NCBI GenBank assembly: GCA_002423465.1
Contig: DIWG01000066.1
Location: forward strand, 975-64,974
Source of the DNA: Syntrophaceae bacterium UBA6112
GTDB lineage: Bacteria; Desulfobacterota; Syntrophia; Syntrophales; UBA5619
Direction of reading: 5' to 3'
Length of the DNA stretch: 64,000 nucleotides
A program made the translations under genes and the position numbers. The notes below the pieces were generated by a model. The model had not been told where the DNA came from and did not search any database. It worked only from the letters and a program-made list of their open reading frames with translations. Shown here one piece after another: positions 41,580 to 50,089 of the stretch (position 1 is its first letter; every line of letters begins with the position of its first letter).

Positions 41580-43259
41580 TTATTTCTCCCCCTTCGTCAG
41601 CCTTACCCCGATCCACGATGCGCTCACGACCAAAGCCGTGGAAATAAAGATCATGATGATCCCCAATGCGGAGAGCCTCCCCCAGAGGCCGTCCTCTGCA
41701 AAACGGAGGATCTGGACGGCGAGGACCTCGGTCCCCGGTCGGGAGAGGACGACCGAGAGGCTTAGTTCCCGGACAAACATCGTCGCCATCAGGATCCAGC
41801 CGGACACGATTCCCGGAACCAAAAGCGGTATGACAATCCGGCGCATCGTATAGAGCGGTCCGCCGCCGCAGACCCGGGAGGACTCCTCCAGGTGGCTGTG
41901 GATCTGCACGAAGGCGCTGGTCAACGGCCGGATGCCGTAGGGCAGGTATGTCGCGATATAGCCGATCAATAACGCCCAGATCGTCGCGTAAAGCGGCGTC
42001 TGGACAAAGAACCACATGAACCCGATCCCGACGACGATCCCCGGGAAGGAGAACGAGAGGAAGCTCAGCGATTCGAGAAAACCGGAGGCCTTCGAACGCA
42101 CCTTGACGATGACATAGGCAACGAAAAAGGAGAGGATGATCCCCAGCGTCGCCCCGCCGACGCCGAGGTAGAGGCTGTTTTTGAGCGACAGCAGCGAGAC
42201 GGGGTCCTTGAGAACCGCGATCCAGTGCTTCCAACTCATCATCGCGAAAGCCTTCACGCTCGGCACCATCGAGTACGGAACGACGGAGGTGTAGAAGAGG
42301 ACCAGAACCGGCAGCACGATCAGCACAAACGACAGCAGCGCGACGATTCCGAAAAAAGGATACCGGGCCCCCTTCAAGTCGACCACGCTCGGCCGGTAGC
42401 CCCGGCTGGAGATGGTTACGTATTTCTCCCCTTCCCGGGTCAGGTGGCGATAGAGGAAGATCAGCGTGATCGAGGCGGCCAGCGCACTCATCCCCACCGC
42501 CGCCGCCATCCCATAGTCCGTTACATACCCGGTTGCGACGACACGGTAGATGTGGGTCGCCAGCACATAAATCCGCCCCGGCATACCGATCACCGACGGG
42601 ACGGCAAAGGAGGCCAGGCTCCGGACAATGACGAGCGTCGCCGCCGCCAGGATGGCCGGCCGGAGGACCGGCAGGGTGATCCGAACCAGTGTCCGCAGGT
42701 TCGACGCCCCGCACACCTTCGAGGACTCCTCCAGGGCAACGTCGAAGGCCGACATCGCCGGGGCGATGACCAGGTAGGCGATCGGCAGATCGAGAAGCCC
42801 TTCCACGAGGATCATCCCCTGGAGTGTGTAGATATTGAGCGCCGCCCCTTCCCAGCCGAAGAATTGTCGGAAGAACAGGTTGATCATACCGTTCGACGGG
42901 TTCAACAGCAGGACCCAGCTCACGGCAAACAGGATGTGCGGCACCATCATCGGAATCAGCGAAATGATCCGGAACATGAACTTGAACGGGATGTTCGTCC
43001 GGGTGTTCAGATAGGCCAGAAAAAGCGCCAGAATGGTGGCAACCAGCGCAGAGCCGATCGTGAAGATGACCGTATTGACGATGATTTCGGCAAAGGCCGG
43101 GTCGGTATAGGCCTTGACGTACTTAGAGAGCGTGAATGTTCCGAAGGCGCCCAGCCCCTCGCTGAAGCTCCCCAGGATGAGCATGACGACGGGGCAGACC
43201 GTAAGGAATCCGACTATCGCGATCAGGCCCGGCGTCAGGCCCGTTCTCGTCTTTTGCAT
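41580..43259 (-). CDS. Ferric-iron-type ABC transporter permease (two-domain)
   Basis: 559 residues with two homologous six-helix halves. Each half has an EAA loop contacting the ATPase (LEESSKVCGASNLRTLVR and LEESSRVCGGGPLYTMRR). A single protein with both permease domains is typical of FbpB/AfuB and related Fe3+, thiamine or phosphonate systems. The start has GAGGTGAT upstream. The ATPase gene lies 141 bases upstream on the same strand, and a matching binding protein is 10 kb away. The substrate is not proven; iron fits the binding-protein family. Confidence 0.85.
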   Translation of the reverse strand: MQKTRTGLTPGLIAIVGFLTVCPVVMLILGSFSEGLGAFGTFTLSKYVKAYTDPAFAEIIVNTVIFTIGSALVATILALFLAYLNTRTNIPFKFMFRIISLIPMMVPHILFAVSWVLLLNPSNGMINLFFRQFFGWEGAALNIYTLQGMILVEGLLDLPIAYLVIAPAMSAFDVALEESSKVCGASNLRTLVRITLPVLRPAILAAATLVIVRSLASFAVPSVIGMPGRIYVLATHIYRVVATGYVTDYGMAAAVGMSALAASITLIFLYRHLTREGEKYVTISSRGYRPSVVDLKGARYPFFGIVALLSFVLIVLPVLVLFYTSVVPYSMVPSVKAFAMMSWKHWIAVLKDPVSLLSLKNSLYLGVGGATLGIILSFFVAYVIVKVRSKASGFLESLSFLSFSFPGIVVGIGFMWFFVQTPLYATIWALLIGYIATYLPYGIRPLTSAFVQIHSHLEESSRVCGGGPLYTMRRIVIPLLVPGIVSGWILMATMFVRELSLSVVLSRPGTEVLAVQILRFAEDGLWGRLSALGIIMIFISTALVVSASWIGVRLTKGEK

Positions 43260-43400
43260 CGCCGATCACCTCGTTCGTTCAACCGCGCTCCGCCATCCCC
43301 GTCATTTCCTGCATACGGGAATCGAGGGAAGCTCCGCCCGGAAAAGCGCCCCCGGTCTCCTCGGGAATGATATCATTCGCTGCCTTCATGTTCGCATCCA

Positions 43401-44489
43401 TCAGTTCAGGAGGATCGAGCAATGACGCGGATCGAAGTGGAGCGCTATCTCTTCGCCCTCCCGGACGGCCGTTGTCGGCTCGATTCGGAAGATCAACAGG
43501 GTTTCCCCGACCCGGATCTCCCCCTCGTAGGCATCGCCGACGAAAACCAGTGATTCGACTCTTCCCCGGAAAATGTTGCGTCCGACCTTGTGATCTCCCT
43601 TTAAAACCCGGATGAATTCCGGGCGGATGCACACGATGACCGCTGCCCCCGGCGCGGCTTTGGTCTTCTTCTCGCAGGCGATGACGCCGATCGCGGAATC
43701 GATCAGCGTGAAGGAATCCTCGCTGATCGACACCTTACCCTCAATAAAGTTCGCGCGGCCGATAAAGTCCGCCACAAACCGCCGGTCGGAATCGAAATAG
43801 ATCTCCCACGGCGTCCCCAGCTCGATGATGCGGCCGCTCTTCATCACAGCGACCGTATCCGAGAGCGACAGGGCCTCAATCCGGTCATGGGTCACGTAAA
43901 CGGCGGTGATCTTGAGTTCCGTGAGAAAAGCCCGCAGCTCCTTGCGCGTCTCCTCCCGGAGCTTCGCATCCAGGTTGGAGAGAGGCTCGTCGAAGAGGAT
44001 TACCTTCGGCTCAGCAACCAGGGCCCGGGCAAGGGCGACGCGCTGCTGTTGCCCGCCGCTCAGTTTCGTCGCCGGCCGCTTCTCGAACCCGTCGAGCTGA
44101 ACAAAATGGAGCGTCTTCGCGACCTTCTCGATGATCACTTCTTTCCGCTCGCCGCGGGTCTGGAGCGGGTAGGCAACATTGTCGAAGACATTCATATGGG
44201 GCCAGATGGCGTAGGTCTGGAACACCATGCCCAAACCCCGCCGGTCCGGCGGGACGTAGATGCCCTTTTCCGTCGAAAAGACCACCTCGTCGCCGATGGC
44301 TATTTCTCCCGAATCGGGCATCTCCAGGCCGACGATGCAGCGCAGCAACGTGGTCTTGCCGCAGCCGCTCGGCCCCAACAGCGTGAAGATCCGGTTGGCC
44401 GGGATGGTCAGATCGACCTGGTCCAGCGCCTTAATGGTCTTGCCTTCCGAGTAATAGTTCTTGTTGAGACCTTTGATGCTGATTTCCAT
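43401..44489 (-). CDS. ABC transporter ATP-binding protein (FbpC/PotA type)
   Basis: 362 residues. Walker A GPSGCGKTT (about residues 38-46), Q-loop VFQTYAIWPHM, signature LSGGQQQRVALARAL, Walker B VILFDEPLSNLD and switch TAVYVTHD are all intact. A C-terminal TOBE-like regulatory region of about 100 residues follows (FRGRVESLVFVGDAYEGEI). This layout occurs in ferric, spermidine and sulfate importers. It energises the neighbouring two-domain permease. Confidence 0.9.
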   Translation of the reverse strand: MEISIKGLNKNYYSEGKTIKALDQVDLTIPANRIFTLLGPSGCGKTTLLRCIVGLEMPDSGEIAIGDEVVFSTEKGIYVPPDRRGLGMVFQTYAIWPHMNVFDNVAYPLQTRGERKEVIIEKVAKTLHFVQLDGFEKRPATKLSGGQQQRVALARALVAEPKVILFDEPLSNLDAKLREETRKELRAFLTELKITAVYVTHDRIEALSLSDTVAVMKSGRIIELGTPWEIYFDSDRRFVADFIGRANFIEGKVSISEDSFTLIDSAIGVIACEKKTKAAPGAAVIVCIRPEFIRVLKGDHKVGRNIFRGRVESLVFVGDAYEGEIRVGETLLIFRIEPTTAVREGEEIALHFDPRHCSILLN

Positions 44490-44645
44490 TTTTTATGTCC
44501 TGACAGATGGTCACTTACGGAAGAAAGTCTTTGTTCATGTGTGCTGTCCACGTTGAAAGGGCATGAGGCATTCAGGATACACCCCTTTCATTGGCTCCAT
44601 GATATCAACATATCCGGTCATTGTCGATAAGCTGCAAAAGACGCG

Positions 44646-45788
44646 TCAGCCTTCCATCTCGTAGCCCTTTTCATTGAACAGCCTCAGACAGGCAGTCGCG
44701 ACTTCGGGATCGTACTTGGAGCCGCTGTGGGATAATAAGTTGTCCAGAGTCTTATCCAACGGAAAGGCGTTCCTAAAACTCGTGTGGGTCATCCAATCTT
44801 TCAGGGCAGTTGCAACCGCCAAGATCCGAGCCTCGATGAGGATCTCTTCTTCTCTTATCCCATGGGGGAATCCGGAGCCGTTAAAGCATTCGCGATGCTG
44901 AAGAATGATCTCGGCAATCGGCCAAGAAAATTCGATCTTCTTCAGGGCGTCATGTCCGGCTTGGGGGTAGCCTTGATACAGGGTCAATTTGATACCGTCC
45001 AACCGTTCGTTGTCCTGAAGGAATTCGATGGGGATCGTCATCAGACCAATATCATAAACGGCAGCCGCCAGTTCGATCCCCTGCACCTGAAAATCGGTCA
45101 GTCCCATCTCCCGGGCAATCGCAGACGCCAATGCCGCTACACGCCGATGGTGGCCGGGGGCATAGGGACCCTTTCCCTCTATCGTTTCAGAGAGGACGTC
45201 GATTGTCCCCCTCAGATTTTTTTCCAACGTGGAATGGCTTTTCCGGAGAGCCTCCTCCGCCTGCTTGCGCACGGTGATTTCCTGCTCCAGCGCCCGGTTT
45301 TGTCTCTCCAATTGAAGCATCTTGTCTTCCAGCTTGCTGATCAGGGCCTCGTTGTATAATTTGTAGTAGTCCGTTTCTTCGGGGACAGGTTGCACTGGTG
45401 CAATTGGAACGCCGGTCTCATGCCCTTCACTGATCTGTTGCAACATGGCTATAAGCGCCTCCGGGTCCTGCGGTTTGATTACGAAGCGTACAGCCCCCAA
45501 GCTCAAGGCCAGCTTCTCGTCTCGCGGATCGGTGTATGTGGCCGTGTAGAAGATGAACGGGATCTCCTTCAGAAGCTCGTCTGCTCTCCATTCGCGACAC
45601 AGGGCAAAACCGTCCATCACCGGCATCAGGATGTCGGAGATAACGATGTTCGGAGGAGTGCGCCGGGCCAGATCCAGGGCCTCGACGCCGTTTCCGGCCA
45701 TCAGCACATCGTAACCTTCACACTTCAGCATGGTCTGTAGAAGGTACAGATTCTGCTCATTGTCGTCCACGATCAGTGCCTTTTTCAT
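44646..45788 (-). CDS. Response regulator with degenerate HD-GYP output domain
   Basis: 380 residues. The receiver domain is intact (LIVDDNEQN; phospho-acceptor D52 in ISDILMPVMDG; FYTATYT; conserved lysine in VIKPQDP). A short coiled coil (about 150-190) leads to an HD-GYP-like domain. There the signature that should read HDIG is YDIG, the later HHE is HRE, DGSGYP is NGSGFP and the VAD motif is VAT. The loss of several metal ligands predicts no cyclic-di-GMP hydrolysis. Start ATG 45788 after GGAG. It is the last gene of the signalling operon and a close paralogue of the intact protein at 47825-49693. Confidence 0.85.
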   Translation of the reverse strand: MKKALIVDDNEQNLYLLQTMLKCEGYDVLMAGNGVEALDLARRTPPNIVISDILMPVMDGFALCREWRADELLKEIPFIFYTATYTDPRDEKLALSLGAVRFVIKPQDPEALIAMLQQISEGHETGVPIAPVQPVPEETDYYKLYNEALISKLEDKMLQLERQNRALEQEITVRKQAEEALRKSHSTLEKNLRGTIDVLSETIEGKGPYAPGHHRRVAALASAIAREMGLTDFQVQGIELAAAVYDIGLMTIPIEFLQDNERLDGIKLTLYQGYPQAGHDALKKIEFSWPIAEIILQHRECFNGSGFPHGIREEEILIEARILAVATALKDWMTHTSFRNAFPLDKTLDNLLSHSGSKYDPEVATACLRLFNEKGYEMEG

Positions 45789-45808
45789 GACACATTCTCC
45801 AACCATTC

Positions 45809-47761
45809 CTATCGTTGCTGCAATTCATATCCCTTTTCCCGAAACAGCCGCAGGCAGGCGTCCACCGCACCGGCATCGTAAAGGATTCCCTTGTGCTTTT
45901 CGATTTCCGTAAGGGCTGCATCAATGCCCAAGCCCGGACGATAGGGCCTGTGTGATGCCATGGCTTCCACTACGTCGGCAACAGTGAGAATGCGTGCCTC
46001 GATCAGAATGTCATCGCCTTTCAGATTTCTTGGATAACCGGAGCCATCCATTCGTTCGTGGTGCTGGTAGACAATCTCCGCCAGGGGCCAGGGGGACTCC
46101 ACGTCCTTCAGCATCTCATACCCTTGCAGGGAGTGCTCTTTAATCAGAGAAAACTCAATATCTGTCAGTATGGTAGGCTTTGACAATATCTCCGCGGGTA
46201 TGGATAATTTTCCGATGTCATGGATGGAACCTGCCAAACGAATCCCATCGATTTTCTCCTGAGGCAAGCCCATCCCGGCGGCAATGTGCCGGGCAAGGTC
46301 CGCAGACCGGGTCTGGTGACCGGCGGTATAGGGATCTCTCACCTCCACAGCGGCTACCATGACCTGAATGGTCGTGTTAACCGCCTTCCGGAGACTCTCA
46401 AGGGTATTTTTAAGCTTCTGCTCAGCCTGCTTGAGGTCGGTAATTTCCCGGCCCACGCCCACAATCCCGATCGTGTTGCCTTGCTTGTCGAACAGAGGAA
46501 CTTTGGTTGCCAGGCTCCACCGTGTGATTGCGCCGTCCTCGGTCGCCAGAGGTTCCTCGCGATTAATCATCGGCATGCCGGATCGGATGATCGCCTGCTC
46601 GTCATCATGAAACCGTTGCGCCATCTCCGGCGGCAGAAGGTCAAAGTCCGACTTGCCCACGAGCTCGGTCATGCTGGTCATCCCCATGCGGCAAATCATC
46701 GCTTCATTGCAAATGATGAATCGGCCCTCCAAGTCTTTGGCATAGATGCGATCGGGCACATTATCGATCAGATTTCGCAGGAGAGTGCGCTCGCGTTCCA
46801 GCGCTTCCGCTGCCAGCTTGCGTTCGGTGATGTCGCGGACAAAAGCGAGGACGATTCTTTGACCCATCTGTTGAACGATGGTGGTGTTGATCTCAACGGG
46901 GATTAGGCATCCTTCTTTGCTGATCAGATCGATCTCATCCGGGCCTGTGGACCTGCCCTCCATATTGGCCTGGAACAACTGAACCGCTTTGTCCAGGCTG
47001 TTTTCAGAAAGGAGGTTCAATTCCAGGAAGTTTTTGCCGATCAGCTCTTCTCGCCGGAAACCGACGATCTCTTCGCACTTCCGGTTACCGTAAAGGAAAT
47101 GGCCCTCCAAATCGCTCAAATAAACACCGTCCGGGGCATTTTCCAGGTAGCTCCTGAACAACGCCTCGCTTTCCCGCAACGCAGCTTCGGCGCGTATGCG
47201 TGACTCCAGATCCAGAAGAACAACACAAACCAGGAGCGTACCCAGAGGGTATATGAGGATCACCGGCATGGCTATTTTTGACAAAACTTCGTACTTCATG
47301 CCGGACGGCAGGGTCATGGTTAGGGCCAGCATGCAGATGTGGACGATGATCCCAAATCCGATCAGGTGCAAGGGGGTGACCATTTGAGGTCTGCGGCGAC
47401 GGATGTAATGATAGGCAATGCCGACGGCGGCCGACGAAGCAATAACGGAAACCCCCATGATGGCCCCCGGTCCGCCAAGCCAGATTCGGTAGAGAATACC
47501 CATCAGGGCGGCAATCAAGGCGGTGACCCAGCCGCCGATGAAACCCGCGATGCTGATGATAATGGAGCGTCCGTCAAAAATAAGGCCCGGTGAAATAATG
47601 AAAGGATTCATCATGCCGACGAGGGCAACCGCGCCAAAAAGAAGACCGGAGATCGCCTGGCCGGTGCGCGACTCGTATTTCCATCTGCGAATGATGAAAC
47701 TATAGAGAATGCTTAACGCAATGATGAGGGTGATATTATTGATCAGTGCTGAAAAAATCAT
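45809..47761 (-). CDS. Membrane sensor with PAS domains and HD-GYP phosphodiesterase output
   Basis: 650 residues. The first 170 residues form about five to six membrane helices of the 5TMR-LYT type (FGAVALVGMMNPF, FDGRSIIISIAGFIGGWVTA). Two PAS domains follow (ENAPDGVYLSDLEGHFLYGN and NVPDRIYAKDLEGRFIICN). The C-terminal HD-GYP domain is intact: HQTRSADLA, IHDIGKLSIP, YQHHERMDGSGYP, ILTVADVVEA. This class breaks down cyclic-di-GMP. The start ATG 47761 begins the first helix; the Shine-Dalgarno is poor. Confidence 0.87.
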   Translation of the reverse strand: MIFSALINNITLIIALSILYSFIIRRWKYESRTGQAISGLLFGAVALVGMMNPFIISPGLIFDGRSIIISIAGFIGGWVTALIAALMGILYRIWLGGPGAIMGVSVIASSAAVGIAYHYIRRRRPQMVTPLHLIGFGIIVHICMLALTMTLPSGMKYEVLSKIAMPVILIYPLGTLLVCVVLLDLESRIRAEAALRESEALFRSYLENAPDGVYLSDLEGHFLYGNRKCEEIVGFRREELIGKNFLELNLLSENSLDKAVQLFQANMEGRSTGPDEIDLISKEGCLIPVEINTTIVQQMGQRIVLAFVRDITERKLAAEALERERTLLRNLIDNVPDRIYAKDLEGRFIICNEAMICRMGMTSMTELVGKSDFDLLPPEMAQRFHDDEQAIIRSGMPMINREEPLATEDGAITRWSLATKVPLFDKQGNTIGIVGVGREITDLKQAEQKLKNTLESLRKAVNTTIQVMVAAVEVRDPYTAGHQTRSADLARHIAAGMGLPQEKIDGIRLAGSIHDIGKLSIPAEILSKPTILTDIEFSLIKEHSLQGYEMLKDVESPWPLAEIVYQHHERMDGSGYPRNLKGDDILIEARILTVADVVEAMASHRPYRPGLGIDAALTEIEKHKGILYDAGAVDACLRLFREKGYELQQR

Positions 47762-47824
47762 GGCAAAGACACGCCCCCCCCTATTTCTGACTCTGCCGGT
47801 TTGCCGATTCCCCATCGGCAATCA

Positions 47825-49693
47825 TCAAGCTACCATCTCATATCCCTTTTCATTGAAAATCTTCAGACAGACATCCACCACCTCAGGGTCGTAGAGAACG
47901 CCCCTGTTCTTGGCAATCTCATCCAATGCCGCACGAATACCCAAAGAAGGTCTGTAGGGGCGATGGTTGGCCATCGATTCCACCACATCAGCTACGGAGA
48001 TGATGCGTGATTCGACAAGAAGATGGTCTCCGGTTAAACCGTTCGGATAACCGGAACCATCCATCCGCTCATGATGCTCCAGGATCATTCTCGCAATGGG
48101 CCAGGGGAATTCGATATCCTTCAGGATGTCATAGCCGGATTGTGCATGTATCTTGATGAGTGAAAATTCATTATTGCTCAGCTTCGTGGGTTTGCTAAGG
48201 ATTTCCGCGGGAACGGAAATCTTCCCAATATCATGGACTTTTGATGCCATGTAGAGGCCATCGATCCGATCGGATGAAAGTCCCATCTCCGCTGCAATGG
48301 TTTTGGACAGATCAGCTACCCTGCGTTGATGGCCCGCCGTGTAGGGATCTTTCGTTTCAACGGTCACCGCAATCGCATGAACGGTTGCTTCCAGGGTTTT
48401 TCTCAACCGCTCATAGTACTGCTGCCGTTCCGTCTCCATCTGTTTGCGCTCGGTGATATCTTCCGAGATGCCCAGTAGGTATTCGGGTTTTCCGTTCGCG
48501 TCCAGGAGCGTTACCTTCTTCGTGTGCAGGATGCGTTTCCCCATGTTGAGGGTCTGAATGGGCTCTTCCGGGATGTCCACGATCTTCTGCCCGCGTAGAA
48601 CTTCCCGATCCTTCTCCGTAAAGTGGTCTGCCTGCTCCTTCGGGAAGAAATCGTAATCGTTCTTCCCCAGCAGATCATTTCTCGAAAGACCCAGCAGATA
48701 TTCTCCCGCGCGGTTGAACCGGACAAACCGGAGTTCCCCGGCATCTTTGAGGAAGATCATGTTCGGGATATTCTCGACAACCGAGTCGAGGAAAATATTC
48801 ATCCGGATCAGCTCCTCCTCCGCCTGCTTGCGCCGGGTGATGTCGCGGATCACGGAAACCATGCCGACGATATCGCCGTTGCGCAGAACAGGTGAACCGC
48901 TGAATTCGCCATGCTTGACGGTTCCATCCCTTGCAACAAGCGAATAAACCGAAACCGGAATGGTTTGACCGCCCAAGACCAAATTGATTTCAGCCGCAGC
49001 CCGTTCCATCGATTCCGGGGTGAGAATCTTCACCAAATCAAAAACGGATCGGCCGATGAAATCCTGCGGTTTATACCCCAGCATCCTCTCCACGCTTGGA
49101 GACATTTTTTGAACATTGAAGTCGGCGTCAATCGTCCAAACAATATCCGTGACATTCTCGAAACTCAGCCGATATTGTTCCTCCAAACACTTCAGTTTCC
49201 GATTGGCCGTCTCCAGATCCAGGATTTTCTTTTCAAGCTTCCTGAAAAGGACCTGATTGTACTGCCTGAAAAACTCCATTTCCTCGCCGAGTGGCCTGGG
49301 CGCCGCCGGTTCAGCCTGAGATCTTGCTGCCCAGACCTCCTTTAAAACACCAACCAGGATCTCCGGTTCCTGGGGCTTGAGAACGAATCGGTCCGCGCCG
49401 AGACTCAATGCAAATTTTTCATCCTTCGGTTCCGTATAGGTTGCCGTGTAAAATATGAAGGGGATCCGGCGGAGCTGTTCATCCTCTTTGCATTTCCTGC
49501 AAAACAGATAGCCGTCCATGACCGGCATCAGAATGTCCGAAACAATCATGTCGGGAAGATCGGCATGGGCGCTGTCCAGGGCCTCTTGACCATTTTTCGC
49601 CGCCGTGACGGTGAAGCCTTCTTCCTCCAGCAGACTTTTCAGCAAATAGAGATTGGCGTCGTTGTCGTCGACAACCAGGACTTTCTTCATCAT
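47825..49693 (-). CDS. Response regulator with PAS domains and intact HD-GYP domain
   Basis: 622 residues. The receiver domain has VLVVDDNDAN, phospho-acceptor D53 in IVSDILMPVMDG and lysine in VLKPQEP. A coiled-coil linker leads to two PAS domains (FENVTDIVWTIDADFNVQK; ENIPNMIFLKDAGELRFVR). The HD-GYP end has HQRRVADLS, VHDIGKISVP, EHHERMDGSGYP and VADVVES, all ligands present. It should hydrolyse cyclic-di-GMP under control of a phosphorylation signal. ATG 49693 follows AAAGGATC. The C-terminal phrase FNEKGYEM is shared with the degenerate paralogue at 44646. Confidence 0.88.
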   Translation of the reverse strand: MMKKVLVVDDNDANLYLLKSLLEEEGFTVTAAKNGQEALDSAHADLPDMIVSDILMPVMDGYLFCRKCKEDEQLRRIPFIFYTATYTEPKDEKFALSLGADRFVLKPQEPEILVGVLKEVWAARSQAEPAAPRPLGEEMEFFRQYNQVLFRKLEKKILDLETANRKLKCLEEQYRLSFENVTDIVWTIDADFNVQKMSPSVERMLGYKPQDFIGRSVFDLVKILTPESMERAAAEINLVLGGQTIPVSVYSLVARDGTVKHGEFSGSPVLRNGDIVGMVSVIRDITRRKQAEEELIRMNIFLDSVVENIPNMIFLKDAGELRFVRFNRAGEYLLGLSRNDLLGKNDYDFFPKEQADHFTEKDREVLRGQKIVDIPEEPIQTLNMGKRILHTKKVTLLDANGKPEYLLGISEDITERKQMETERQQYYERLRKTLEATVHAIAVTVETKDPYTAGHQRRVADLSKTIAAEMGLSSDRIDGLYMASKVHDIGKISVPAEILSKPTKLSNNEFSLIKIHAQSGYDILKDIEFPWPIARMILEHHERMDGSGYPNGLTGDHLLVESRIISVADVVESMANHRPYRPSLGIRAALDEIAKNRGVLYDPEVVDVCLKIFNEKGYEMVA

Positions 49694-49714
49694 GATCCTT
49701 TCCTAATTCAAGTA

Positions 49715-50089
49715 CTAGCGCTTCAGGGATAAATATTTTTCCACTTGCTTATCAAAAGTGTCCGGATCAATGGGTTTTTCGATATAGCCGCTGCAGCCCG
49801 CTTCCATGGCCTTCTCCTTGTCCCCCGGCATCGCATAGGACGTCACGGCCACAATGGGCGTATCCGCAAGATCGGGATTCTCTCTTAAGTGACGTGCAAC
49901 ATCGTAACCGTCCATTCCAGGCAACTGGATGTCCAGGAGGATTAAATCCGGCTTCAGGGATGCCGCCAGCGCGATCCCCTCTTTTCCATCCGCCGCCGAG
50001 AAAACTTCACAGCCGCAATCTTCGAGAATGTAGCGGATCAGATAAAGATTCTGTTCATTGTCCTCTATGACCAGGATTTTCCCTTTCAT
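49715..50089 (-). CDS. Single-domain response regulator (CheY-like)
   Basis: 124 residues, only a receiver domain. Acidic pocket in VIEDNEQN, phospho-acceptor D53 in LLLDIQLPGMDG, VTSYA threonine/serine switch, and lysine in YIEKPIDP. There is no output domain, so it passes phosphate or binds a partner. It overlaps the stop of the sensor kinase by four bases, which makes it the cognate receiver. The DivK/Spo0F-like phrase SYAMPGDKEKAMEAGCSGYI suggests relay rather than flagellar control. Confidence 0.9.
   Translation of the reverse strand: MKGKILVIEDNEQNLYLIRYILEDCGCEVFSAADGKEGIALAASLKPDLILLDIQLPGMDGYDVARHLRENPDLADTPIVAVTSYAMPGDKEKAMEAGCSGYIEKPIDPDTFDKQVEKYLSLKR

Noticed and set aside
42225..43370. 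381-residue plus-strand frame opposite the ABC permease
   Set aside because: The translation is almost entirely charged (R, D, H, Q), typical of the complement of membrane-helix codons.
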